From an uncultured bacterium (GTDB lineage: Bacteria; Myxococcota_A; Bradymonadia; Bradymonadales; Bradymonadaceae): 42,438 bases of DNA. The position numbers and the translations under genes are program-made. Positions 14,865 to 23,453 of the stretch are shown one piece after another. Location: positions 1 through 42,438 of the forward strand of contig CALJNB010000050.1 in assembly GCA_937981985.1 (NCBI GenBank). Direction: 5' to 3'. The stretch's first letter is position 1. The number at the start of each line of letters is the position of its first letter. Below the pieces are notes generated by a model that was not told the origin of the DNA, searched no databases, and worked only from the letters and a program-made list of their open reading frames with translations.

Positions 14865-17117
14865 TCAGGGGCAATTGAGTTGGGAAATCCACTCGCTTAA
14901 TAACGCAACGCCACGGGCGTCGACTAAATTGGATCCAATCGGTGGCATCGCGTTCGCGTCTCGACGATTTGTCCGATATAGCGCGACCGAATTGGCAGGG
15001 TCTCCTGCTTTTACAACTTTAGGATCGGTTAAATCAAATGGGGTTACGACCGAGTCATTACAAAAGTTGCTCAAATCTGCTGTGAATGAAAAGTCGAAAT
15101 CAACGCGTAAATCATTGCCATCCAAATGGCACGACGCACAATTGGTATGAAGATACGAACGCGCGCGTTTGTCTAAATCTGCGTCGCCATAAGGATCTAC
15201 AAATTTTGCCAAGCTTTCAACCTCACCCAAGTTGTCTTCTAAAACATCGATGGTGCGAAGGGTCGTAATCTGATTTGAGTTACGAGTCGTTGACGGGTAA
15301 TCCATATTCTTGTTTAGCTGAGCGATTTCTAACCCAAGGACACGATTCGCCGCGCTTGTATGACAGGTTAAGCAGTCACCGCGACTTGGGAAATTGTAGA
15401 GCTGTCCGTTTGATAAAGTTTTGGTCTTCTCTGCAACTAATAGTCTAGCGTCGCTCAGGTCGTCATTCCATTCGTATAGATAGGTTCCCCAGTCGCCGTC
15501 GGTGTGACGCATCATAAGTCTGGTCTCAATTCGCTTTTTATCAATGCTAAATTCTTTTACTAAAACACTTCCAATTGGAAATACGAATTCTCCTTGAGCA
15601 TTCAATGTGATTTTTTCTCCATCGGGGATAGCCATGTATCGCGACTTAGCTGCTCCGTCAGACCAGAAAGGTGCGTTAACCTCGTACTTAATAAGACCTG
15701 GACCTGGTTGGGTTACATCATTGGGATCCATACAACCGGTTTTTGAGAGAAGTTCTGGAAAGTCTGAGCTTTGTTCAACCGGCCCGGTAAACTTCATCAT
15801 TCTGCCGCCGGAAAAATCGAGCGCATAAACCTCACCGTCATTATCTTGTGCGAAAGAGCCGATCCGGAATCCTGCGTTAAGAAGATCTTCTTTTTTGGGT
15901 TTGCCCGTTATGGGATCATAGACCACTGCCGAAATCATCAGAGACGCAAAATCGGCGAATATATATTTTCCTACAAGCGAGGGAAGAGTGTCACCTCTAT
16001 AAACGTAGCCGCCGGTAATTGACTGTCCTTCACCGCGCGGATAGGCAATGATCGGATCGATGAAGGGTAGTTCATCACAAGGTGGGGCAGCATCATAACA
16101 GGCGAATCCTTCTTTTTGTGACCAACCGTAATTTCCACCGCGTTCGATAATCGAAACCTCCTCGAATTTAACTTGCCCTACATCTCCAGCCCAAAGTTTT
16201 CCGCTTTCTGTATCGAAAGAGAAACGCCACGGATTGCGAATTCCCCATGCGTAAATTTCTGGCTTTCCGCCGCCTGAAACAAAGGGATTATCTGCAGGTA
16301 TTGCGTAGTTTTTTCCGTTCTCGCTTTTATCAACATCGATTCGTACCATCGCGCCGAGAAGAGTATTCGTATTTTGACCGTGCTTCTGTGGATCGCCACC
16401 GGATCCACCATCGCCGAACCCAATGTATAAAAGTCCGTCTGGGCCGAACTCAATGCCGCCACCATTATGATTTGAGTAGGGTTGTTCTAAACGCAGAATT
16501 TCAACTTCAGTACTTTTGTCGATCGTACCGTTACTTACAGTAAATTTGCTGATGATTGAGATCGGACGATTTGCTGGTGGAAGTGTATAGGAGAGAAAAA
16601 CAGTTTGGTTGTCTTTAAAATCCGGGTGGAAGGTAAATCCCAATAATCCTTTTTCACCATCGGCGACGATTTTATTTGAAATATCTATAAATGTCGCCGC
16701 GGAGCTAACGTCGTTTTGATTTTCGAACACGCGAATACTTCCGCGTTTCTCCATCACGTACCATTTCGAATCATCGCCAGGCGCCTGACGAGCAAGAAGG
16801 GGATTGCTGAATTGAAGACTCGGAAATACGCGTTCAAGAGTGACGCTGGTTGTTGCCGGAGGTCGTGTCTTGGCGAGGCAGGTCGTATTCACGGGTCGTG
16901 CGTCTAGACCCGAGGTTGCTGTCGCGAAGGTAGTTGTACCATTATCATTATTTGTTTTCCCATTATTAGGGGGCGTAATGATAATCGTTGTGCCATTATT
17001 GATCTTGGTTCCGTTATTTGTCTGCGTGCTACTGCCGCAGCCGTTCAACGAAATTCCACAAGCACTGAATGCCAATAAAGAGGCCGATAAGTATAGGTTT
17101 TTATGCGATATGTTCAT
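14865..17117 (-). CDS. PQQ-type sugar (glucose/sorbosone) dehydrogenase fused to an SO2930-like diheme cytochrome c
   Basis: The product is 750 residues. It has a lipoprotein signal with two possible lipid Cys (FSAC at 20, LNGC at 27), then an Asn/Thr-rich linker. Residues about 75-450 are a six-bladed GSDH propeller with NHNGGGIEFGPDGLLYIGFG and WGIRNPWRFSFD, typical of soluble PQQ-dependent aldose dehydrogenases. The remaining 300 residues resemble the SO2930 diheme cytochrome family: haem motifs CLTCH (582-586) and CASCH (660-664), and a candidate distal Met724 in NAMPPIG. The fusion suggests periplasmic oxidation with direct electron delivery to haem. AAGGA precedes the ATG. sixA follows in the same operon. 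No PQQ biosynthesis gene is in the window. Confidence 0.88.
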   Translation of the reverse strand: MNISHKNLYLSASLLAFSACGISLNGCGSSTQTNNGTKINNGTTIIITPPNNGKTNNDNGTTTFATATSGLDARPVNTTCLAKTRPPATTSVTLERVFPSLQFSNPLLARQAPGDDSKWYVMEKRGSIRVFENQNDVSSAATFIDISNKIVADGEKGLLGFTFHPDFKDNQTVFLSYTLPPANRPISIISKFTVSNGTIDKSTEVEILRLEQPYSNHNGGGIEFGPDGLLYIGFGDGGSGGDPQKHGQNTNTLLGAMVRIDVDKSENGKNYAIPADNPFVSGGGKPEIYAWGIRNPWRFSFDTESGKLWAGDVGQVKFEEVSIIERGGNYGWSQKEGFACYDAAPPCDELPFIDPIIAYPRGEGQSITGGYVYRGDTLPSLVGKYIFADFASLMISAVVYDPITGKPKKEDLLNAGFRIGSFAQDNDGEVYALDFSGGRMMKFTGPVEQSSDFPELLSKTGCMDPNDVTQPGPGLIKYEVNAPFWSDGAAKSRYMAIPDGEKITLNAQGEFVFPIGSVLVKEFSIDKKRIETRLMMRHTDGDWGTYLYEWNDDLSDARLLVAEKTKTLSNGQLYNFPSRGDCLTCHTSAANRVLGLEIAQLNKNMDYPSTTRNSNQITTLRTIDVLEDNLGEVESLAKFVDPYGDADLDKRARSYLHTNCASCHLDGNDLRVDFDFSFTADLSNFCNDSVVTPFDLTDPKVVKAGDPANSVALYRTNRRDANAMPPIGSNLVDARGVALLSEWISQLNCP

Positions 17118-17249
17118 TTAGATTCCTTGAGACAACTCAAGGTAAACAATAAGTAAGGGATCTTCAAATGAGAACGATCGCTCTGTAAAATACCGCAGAT
17201 GAATCGGACTATCAAACGGACGGCCCAGGCAGCTACTCTGCTTGTTGTC

Positions 17250-17277
17250 TTGATACCTTAGCCTTAAGTGGTATAAC
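17250..17277 (+). promoter_or_regulatory. Candidate promoter of the kinase-ABC-pepA operon
   Basis: TTGATA (17250-17255) and TATAAC (17272-17277) are separated by 16 bases, each with one or two deviations from the sigma-70 consensus. The start would be near 17284, and GGAG at 17290-17293 precedes the ATG at 17300. Confidence 0.55.
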
Positions 17278-17299
17278 CCTGAAAACTCCGGAGCCGTCT

Positions 17300-18457
17300 A
17301 TGCACCCTCAAGAAACAAATGGAAGTCTGATTGGGACAAAGTTATTTGGTGACTACACCATAACCCGTAAGTTGGGAGAGGGTGGAATGGGGGCCGTGTA
17401 TTTGGCGAATCAACCCACAATCAATCAAGATATTGCAATCAAGGTATTGCACGGGAAAGCTGCGGAGAGCGCGGAGATAAAAGAGCGTTTTAACCGGGAA
17501 GCACGCGTAATTAGTATGCTCACGCACCCTAATATTATTCGCGTTTTTATCTTCGGAAGAACACCTTCGAATTTGATGTATTTGGCGATGGAGTTTGTGA
17601 GCGGAAGATCGCTTCGCGACGAACTGAAGCTTGGTTTGATGGATGAGTTGGTTGCGATAAAAATTGTGAAGCAAATGTGCAGCGCATTAGCTGAGTCACA
17701 CGATTTAGATATCGTCCATCGTGATCTAAAGCCCGATAACGTTCTTTTAACTCAATTTCGCGGAGAAAATAACTTCGTCAAAATTCTGGATTTCGGAATC
17801 GCGAAAATTACCAATAATGAAACGAGCGAAAAACAACTGACTCAAGCAGGGATTGTCTACGGAACGCCCGAGTATTTGTCCCCTGAACAAGCACAAGCAA
17901 AAGATCTTGATAAACGTACAGATATCTACAGCATTGGGGTGATGTTGTACGAGATGATGACAGGAAAGGTTCCTTTTGATTCTACTTCAGCAGTTCAAAT
18001 TCTTACCATGCACGTGTTTAACGAACCTCTTCCGCCAACGAAGATGGCCTCTCGCCCTATCGCGCCTACTATGGAAAAAATTATTCTAAAAGCGATGGCA
18101 AAAGATCCTGACGACCGATTCCAGAACGCGATGGAAATGTTTGCGGCGATGGCTTTACGTGAATCAGAAATTCTAACTGAACGAAAAATGGTCTCCACCG
18201 CGAATCATGTTCCAGGAAGTGAACTTACCGGAATGTTTGCACCAGTGGGGGCTGCGCCAGCATTTGCAGCACCTCAACTGCGAACTCAAACAGCGCCAAT
18301 TCCCCAAGGTGTTCGTAATATCCCTGCTGAAGCCACTTCTGAAATGGGCATTGTTCCGCAAGATAATACGCGAAAATATTTAAAGGTTGCCGTTGGAATT
18401 CTTCTCGTTATGTTGATCGCGCTAATTATTGTTGCAGCTCTTCTTTTAACCAAATAA
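17300..18457 (+). CDS. Eukaryote-like Ser/Thr protein kinase with a C-terminal membrane anchor
   Basis: The product is 385 residues. The kinase domain (19-285) carries a glycine loop GEGGMG (26-31), Lys48 in IAIKVL, the catalytic loop HRDLKPDN with Asp142, DFG at 164-166 and the activation-segment end GTPEYLSPEQA. All catalytic residues are intact. A Pro/Ala-rich linker follows, then one transmembrane helix (about 362-384) at the extreme C-terminus, so the kinase domain is cytoplasmic and tail-anchored without any external sensor domain. It is the first gene of a tight operon; the ABC ATPase starts three bases after its stop. The context suggests it phosphorylates or responds to the downstream transporter, which is inference. 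Confidence 0.95.
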   Translation: MHPQETNGSLIGTKLFGDYTITRKLGEGGMGAVYLANQPTINQDIAIKVLHGKAAESAEIKERFNREARVISMLTHPNIIRVFIFGRTPSNLMYLAMEFVSGRSLRDELKLGLMDELVAIKIVKQMCSALAESHDLDIVHRDLKPDNVLLTQFRGENNFVKILDFGIAKITNNETSEKQLTQAGIVYGTPEYLSPEQAQAKDLDKRTDIYSIGVMLYEMMTGKVPFDSTSAVQILTMHVFNEPLPPTKMASRPIAPTMEKIILKAMAKDPDDRFQNAMEMFAAMALRESEILTERKMVSTANHVPGSELTGMFAPVGAAPAFAAPQLRTQTAPIPQGVRNIPAEATSEMGIVPQDNTRKYLKVAVGILLVMLIALIIVAALLLTK

Positions 18458-18460
18458 AAT

Positions 18461-19372
18461 ATGCTATTTGATTTAGATAACGTTCAAAAAAATTACGGAT
18501 CTTTTCGTGCTCTTGACGGAGTATCGTTCAAACTCAAAGAGGGGAGTGTGGGCCTATTGGGGCCCAACGGCGCAGGAAAGTCGACACTCATCAAAACTTT
18601 GTTGGGTCTACTTAATCTTGACGGAGGTTCGGCATCTGTTCTGGGGTACCGACTACCGGACGAGGCTGAAAAAGTGCGCCGTTCAACGGGATATATGCCC
18701 GAAAACGACAGCTTCCTCCCCTACATGACGGCCGTTGATTATATCACCTATGGGGGCCGTTTGGTTGGGATGCCCAAAGCAGATGCATTTCGCCGTGCAC
18801 ATGAGATTCTTTATTACGTTGGACTGGGTGAAGCTCGTTATCGCGCCCTGAGCGGTTTTTCTACCGGTATGAAACAACGCGTAAAGTTAGCTCAAGCTTT
18901 GGTCCACGGTCCGAAATTACTTTTTTTAGACGAACCTACAAACGGTTTGGATCCAAAAGGTCGGGAAGAAATTCTCGAACTTATTGAAGACGTAAAGGCA
19001 CGTGGTGTTTCGATTGTTTTATCGACTCATCTTTTGTCTGATGTGGAGAAGGTCTGTGAATCGGTAGTGATGCTAAATAATGGCAAACTCGTTCATCACG
19101 GTTCTGTTGCTGACCTTACCCAATCCGGCGAGCGTGTTTTTGAAATTGAACCTAAAGGTGAAATCGGAGTACTGATCGATGCGCTTCGCAAAGCTGACTT
19201 TAACGTTAGCCAAGAGGGTCTAAAGGCGAAAGTGATTGTTGCCGAAAATAATGACGGTCAGGATATCCTAAAATGTATCGTCGAAAATAAAATTCAAATC
19301 CGCCATTTCGTGCCCGGAGAGTTAACGCTCGAAGCCGCATTCTTGGGTTTGCTTGAAGAGGCGTCTCCATGA
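18461..19372 (+). CDS. ABC transporter ATP-binding protein (first pair)
   Basis: The product is 303 residues. Walker A is GPNGAGKST (34-42), the signature is the ABC-2-type variant FSTGMKQR (133-140), and Walker B is LLFLDE (153-158). A C-terminal domain of about 80 residues follows, as in CcmA/YhaQ-type exporter ATPases. The ATG lies three bases after the kinase stop and the gene overlaps its permease by four bases. It is expected to power the ABC-2 permease encoded next. Confidence 0.95.
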   Translation: MLFDLDNVQKNYGSFRALDGVSFKLKEGSVGLLGPNGAGKSTLIKTLLGLLNLDGGSASVLGYRLPDEAEKVRRSTGYMPENDSFLPYMTAVDYITYGGRLVGMPKADAFRRAHEILYYVGLGEARYRALSGFSTGMKQRVKLAQALVHGPKLLFLDEPTNGLDPKGREEILELIEDVKARGVSIVLSTHLLSDVEKVCESVVMLNNGKLVHHGSVADLTQSGERVFEIEPKGEIGVLIDALRKADFNVSQEGLKAKVIVAENNDGQDILKCIVENKIQIRHFVPGELTLEAAFLGLLEEASP

Positions 19373-20211
19373 GTATTCATGACCAAAATTACGTCCGCTA
19401 CGAGGGGGCGATCGACAATCGTCGCGTTTGGTGGACGATTGCCACAACCACATTGAGTCTGTTTATCAAATTTTTACGGACCAAACTTATACTCATCTTT
19501 CTTTGGATCTTTCCGCTAGTAATGACGATGATGGTCTTCCTAGAATACGCCGCACGAAACAAAGGCATTTCTTCTGGTTCGCCGAGTGCCGAGTTCGTTT
19601 CCCTTTATATTCAGGGTATCACGTTTTCGACTATTCTGCTTTTCATGGCTTCGGGGGCGGGTGTTGTTGCAGATGATCTTCGATACAAAACGATTCAACT
19701 GTATTTTTCAAAACCGTTAACACGAATCGATTATGTGATTGGGAAGTTCTTGGGTGTGTTCATCTTGGGCAGTCTCGTCTCGATTATTCCGTCGTTTTTC
19801 GTGGGAATCATCCGTGTGGCGATGTTTGCTAAAACAGAATTTCTTAAAGACGTCGCCGTTGATATGGGGCTTACTTGGCTCATTATTATCGTTATGAATG
19901 CTTTTATTTCCATTCTTCTGATCGGTCTTAGCTCTTCCAGTCCTCGAAAAGGATACGTGGAATTATCTTGGATCGGAGTCATGGTGGTGCCCTTCGTTTT
20001 AAGTCAGATTGTAGGGATCGCGACCGATGATGAATCCTTTGCTCGATTATGGAGCCTTACAGGAAATATTCGATTGGTCAGCGATTGGATTTTAAACGGT
20101 CAGGCTTTGGAAGGCGTTTTGTTGCTTTCACCTCTCATTCTACTTGTCGCTACAGCAGCGGGTATCGGTGCGTTGTATTGGCGTGTGTCTAAATTGGAAG
20201 GAGTCGCCTAA
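19369..20211 (+). CDS. ABC-2 type permease (first pair)
   Basis: The product is 280 residues with about six hydrophobic segments, the first around residues 33-60 (LIFLWIFPLVMTMMVF) and the last near 250-270. The stretch ADDLRYKTIQLYFSKPLTRIDYVIGKFLGVF is the hallmark of the NosY/ABC2-membrane family. It overlaps the ATPase start by four bases and shares a base with the next gene (TAATG), so all are translationally coupled. The substrate is unknown. Confidence 0.9.
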   Translation: MSIHDQNYVRYEGAIDNRRVWWTIATTTLSLFIKFLRTKLILIFLWIFPLVMTMMVFLEYAARNKGISSGSPSAEFVSLYIQGITFSTILLFMASGAGVVADDLRYKTIQLYFSKPLTRIDYVIGKFLGVFILGSLVSIIPSFFVGIIRVAMFAKTEFLKDVAVDMGLTWLIIIVMNAFISILLIGLSSSSPRKGYVELSWIGVMVVPFVLSQIVGIATDDESFARLWSLTGNIRLVSDWILNGQALEGVLLLSPLILLVATAAGIGALYWRVSKLEGVA

Positions 20212-21164
20212 TGAGCAAACTTGAAATTCCACATGTTGGCGGGGAAGGCGCCGTTATTTCAGCCAGGCGTCTTTCTCTTTGGTACGGGAAAGTAATTGGT
20301 ATCAACGACATTACAATTGATATCGGTCCTGGAGTCCTCGGACTTTTGGGGCCCAATGGTGCCGGTAAATCTACCTTCCTAAAAGTCGTTACCGGTCAAC
20401 TTCGTCCGACGACAGGTAACGTCGGTATCTTCGGCGAACTCATCTGGAACAACAGAAACGTAATGAGTCGAATTGGTTTCGTACCCGAGCAGGACGCATT
20501 TTACGAGGAAATGACAGGATTACAATTTGTAAGCTACCTAACGCGTTTGCAGGGCTATTCCAAAAAAGAGGCGATCGAACTGGCAGAAATTGCTATCGAT
20601 ACAGTTAATTTATCTGATAAGAAAAACGCCCCGATTCGAACCTATTCAAAAGGAATGCGACAGCGGATAAAAATTGCTCAAGCTTTGGCCCATAATCCCG
20701 ACGTCCTATTTCTCGATGAGCCTTTGGCAGGTACAGATCCGGTCGGACGTCGTCACATCATCAATTTAATTCGTGGTTTTGGTGAGGCGGGAAAAACTGT
20801 AATCGTGAGTAGTCACATACTTCACGAGGTCGAACAGATGACATCGAATATTCTCCTTATCAATAAAGGAAGAATCGTTGCCGATGGCAATATTTACAAG
20901 ATTCGAAATCTTATCGATGAACACCCGCATTCCATACGAATTGGTTGCGGATCGCCACGTGATTTTGCAGCCAAACTTGCCGCATTTGATGACGTTGTTT
21001 CCATCCAGTTTTCTGAACATGGTTTTGAGGTTCAGACCTCCGATCCAGATGCTTGTTACAATCGCATCCCTAAACTTGCGATTGAGTCCGGAATAAAGCT
21101 CCATCGAATGTCTTCGATGGACAATAATCTTACCGCTGTTTTTGATTATTTGGTGAACGCATGA
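20211..21164 (+). CDS. ABC transporter ATP-binding protein (second pair)
   Basis: The product is 317 residues. Walker A is GPNGAGKST (47-55), the signature is YSKGMRQRIKIAQAL, and Walker B is VLFLDEP with the D-loop TDP. It is a paralogue of the first ATPase (same STGM/SKGM-type signature), with an N-terminal extension of about 12 residues and a longer C-terminal domain. Its start codon shares one base with the stop of the first permease gene, and its stop overlaps the second permease. Confidence 0.95.
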   Translation: MSKLEIPHVGGEGAVISARRLSLWYGKVIGINDITIDIGPGVLGLLGPNGAGKSTFLKVVTGQLRPTTGNVGIFGELIWNNRNVMSRIGFVPEQDAFYEEMTGLQFVSYLTRLQGYSKKEAIELAEIAIDTVNLSDKKNAPIRTYSKGMRQRIKIAQALAHNPDVLFLDEPLAGTDPVGRRHIINLIRGFGEAGKTVIVSSHILHEVEQMTSNILLINKGRIVADGNIYKIRNLIDEHPHSIRIGCGSPRDFAAKLAAFDDVVSIQFSEHGFEVQTSDPDACYNRIPKLAIESGIKLHRMSSMDNNLTAVFDYLVNA

Positions 21165-21955
21165 GTGCTATTAAGAGTTCGGCTCGAAATTTTGGAATAT
21201 CCTCCCAGCTGACAACCGTGATTGGCGTTCAGATTCGTCGTTTGTTAAAGGCTCGAAAAACCCGAGCCTTACTTGCTATTCAAATGTTACCGGTTTTGGG
21301 AGCCTTTGTTTATGTCATGTTTGAGTCGCTTGATGGGTTGTCGATGTTTTCTAAAATCGTAAACACCGTTACCATCCCCTTTTTGATACCGCTTGCCGCT
21401 TTGTTCTACGGTGGTCCGGCGATTGTCGAAGAGATGGAGGGGAGAACGCTCACATTTCTGACGCTTCGCCCGATAAGTAAGTCCGTTCTCTTTATCGGTA
21501 AGACGATCGCAGCAATCACCGTTGCTATTCCGGCAGTTTTGATCCCACTCAGCCTATTATTTCTGGTCTGTCTCTTCCAGTCCGACGACATGGGCCAGAG
21601 CGTTGAAAACTTCCTGCAAATCATTGGCGGTTCGGCGCTGGGCATTATGACCTACACGACCATTTTTGCGGCGCTTGGTGCCGTTTTCGCAAGTAGTATT
21701 TTGGCGAGTATTATTTATTTTGTCGTGGTCGAAATTCTATGTTCGGTGATTCCGAACATTATGTTTTTGACGGTCAAAAATCACACAAAAACGATGGCAG
21801 GCTTTAGCTCCGAAGTCGGTTTTTGGGAGGCGATTACAATCGGTCAAGCACTGCCCGCGGAATGGTGGGTTAGTTTAGTTTTTTGTGCAGTGTTAACAGC
21901 GTTGGCTGCATTCGCCGGATCTTACGTTTTTTCAAGCCGGCAATATTACGTCTAA
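21161..21955 (+). CDS. ABC-2 type permease (second pair)
   Basis: The product is 264 residues with about six predicted membrane helices. It contains IVEEMEGRTLTFLTLRPISKSVLFIGKT, the same family motif as the first permease. The four-base overlap (ATGA) with the second ATPase shows coupling. Two ATPase/permease pairs in one operon suggest either a heteromeric exporter or two related exporters acting together. Confidence 0.9.
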   Translation: MSAIKSSARNFGISSQLTTVIGVQIRRLLKARKTRALLAIQMLPVLGAFVYVMFESLDGLSMFSKIVNTVTIPFLIPLAALFYGGPAIVEEMEGRTLTFLTLRPISKSVLFIGKTIAAITVAIPAVLIPLSLLFLVCLFQSDDMGQSVENFLQIIGGSALGIMTYTTIFAALGAVFASSILASIIYFVVVEILCSVIPNIMFLTVKNHTKTMAGFSSEVGFWEAITIGQALPAEWWVSLVFCAVLTALAAFAGSYVFSSRQYYV

Positions 21956-21971
21956 TTTTACAGGTATTTCC

Positions 21972-23408
21972 ATGCAATATAAATTCTCCAATTTTTCTGA
22001 AATCGATTCCAATATTCTTTTTGTCTGGGCCCACGAGGGGGAAACAGATTTTAGCGATCTGAATCTGGATGTCGATATCGCAAAGCTTGCCACAAATGAA
22101 GGATTTAAAGGGAAGGTTGGTCAGAAGTTCGTTGTTCGAGCCCTGGCAAAACCAGCCTCAACAGTCGTGCTTGTAGGCGTCGGTGCCGCGGCGGATTTAA
22201 AAGCCGGTTCGGCTCGAAAGGCTGGTGTTCTAGCAATTCGGACGGCGAAGAAACTGCGTGCATCGAAAATCGCAATTTCCAATTTAGGAGGTTATGAGTC
22301 CGAGCTTGTAGAGGGACTCGAACTGGGAAACTACCACTTCGACACACACCTGACTAAAGAAGACGACGCGTTCGAAGGCGTGGTCGGTGTTGAGCTATTA
22401 TTTCCAGAGACGACTAAGATTGAGCACGCAAAAATTCTAGCCGATGGGATTAATTACGCGAGGACTTTAGTAAACATGCCTCCTAATGAACTCTATCCCG
22501 AATCGCTCGCTGAAAGCGCTCGCCAAATCGCAAAATTTGGTGATCTGTCTTGTACCATTATGGAAGAGAAAGAACTCGAAAAGAAAGGTTTCAATCTCAT
22601 CATGGCGGTCGGAAAAGGAAGCGTGAATCAACCGCGTCTGATTCATTTAGTTTATAAACCCGAAGGTGCCGTCAATCATGTCGTCGGTTTGGTTGGTAAA
22701 GGTGTAACCTTTGATACCGGCGGGTATAATATCAAACCCGGTGCATCTATGATGAATATGCATTGTGATATGGGCGGGTCCGCCGCCGTCTTAGGGGCAG
22801 CAAAAGCCATTGCAGGTTTACGCCCGGAAAATGTTGAAGTTCATTTTATAGTACCGACCGCTGAAAATGCGATCGCGAATAACGCCTTTAAACCCAACGA
22901 TATCTTCCGCGGATACGGTGGAAAAACGGTAGAAATTCATAACACCGATGCGGAAGGACGGCTTATCTTGGCAGATGCCTTAGCATACGCCCAGGAACAA
23001 GGTGTTGAGACGCTCATCGATCTTGCGACACTAACAGGTGCAGCAGTAGTTGCCCTGGGCGAGCACACGACAGGTCTATTTTCGAACGACGATGATTTAG
23101 TCGCTAAGCTTCAAGACGCGGGAGTAAAATCTGGCGAAGATTTATGGCGAATGCCCCTCACAGAACGTTTGGATGCGGGTTTAGATACACCCTTTGCCGA
23201 CATGAAAAACCTAGGTCCAAGATGGGGAGGCGCAATCACCGCAGCACTTTTTCTTAAGCGTTGGGTAAATTTGGATGCGTGGGCACACTTGGATATTGCG
23301 GGGCCAGCGTTTACTGAGTCCGAGGACCCATTGGGTCCAAAAGGAGGTACCGGACACGGCGTGGCCACTCTCGTTCGCTTTGTCGAAGGCCTTTCTGAAG
23401 AAGGTTAG
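21972..23408 (+). CDS. pepA: Leucyl aminopeptidase (M17), cytosolic
   Basis: The product is 478 residues, normal for PepA. The dinuclear metal site and catalytic residues are all present: Lys243 and Asp248 in GKGVTFDTGG, Lys255 in NIKPGAS, Asp266 in CDMGG, and Asp326, Glu328, Arg330 in NTDAEGRLILADAL. It removes N-terminal residues from peptides in the cytoplasm; some PepA proteins also bind DNA. The ATG lies 16 bases after the second permease stop, so it is the last gene of the kinase-ABC operon. The N-terminal domain is shorter and more divergent than the catalytic half, as usual in the family. Confidence 0.95.
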   Translation: MQYKFSNFSEIDSNILFVWAHEGETDFSDLNLDVDIAKLATNEGFKGKVGQKFVVRALAKPASTVVLVGVGAAADLKAGSARKAGVLAIRTAKKLRASKIAISNLGGYESELVEGLELGNYHFDTHLTKEDDAFEGVVGVELLFPETTKIEHAKILADGINYARTLVNMPPNELYPESLAESARQIAKFGDLSCTIMEEKELEKKGFNLIMAVGKGSVNQPRLIHLVYKPEGAVNHVVGLVGKGVTFDTGGYNIKPGASMMNMHCDMGGSAAVLGAAKAIAGLRPENVEVHFIVPTAENAIANNAFKPNDIFRGYGGKTVEIHNTDAEGRLILADALAYAQEQGVETLIDLATLTGAAVVALGEHTTGLFSNDDDLVAKLQDAGVKSGEDLWRMPLTERLDAGLDTPFADMKNLGPRWGGAITAALFLKRWVNLDAWAHLDIAGPAFTESEDPLGPKGGTGHGVATLVRFVEGLSEEG

Positions 23409-23421
23409 TTCTCACTTTCTC

Positions 23422-23452
23422 TTTCGGCGATTTGTAGTGTTCGCAACCGAAA
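23422..23452. terminator. Possible bidirectional hairpin between converging genes
   Basis: TTTCGG (23422-23427) pairs with CCGAAA (23447-23452), with CGA/TCG continuing inside and a loop of about ten bases. It fills the 45-base gap between pepA and the gene converging on it. There is no T-run on either strand, so intrinsic termination is uncertain. Confidence 0.3.
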
Positions 23453-23453
23453 A

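Noticed and set aside
18946..18957. Another copy of TTTGGATCCAAA, the core of the mgl boxes
   Set aside because: It lies inside the first ABC ATPase and encodes the conserved GLDPK segment, so protein constraint explains it.
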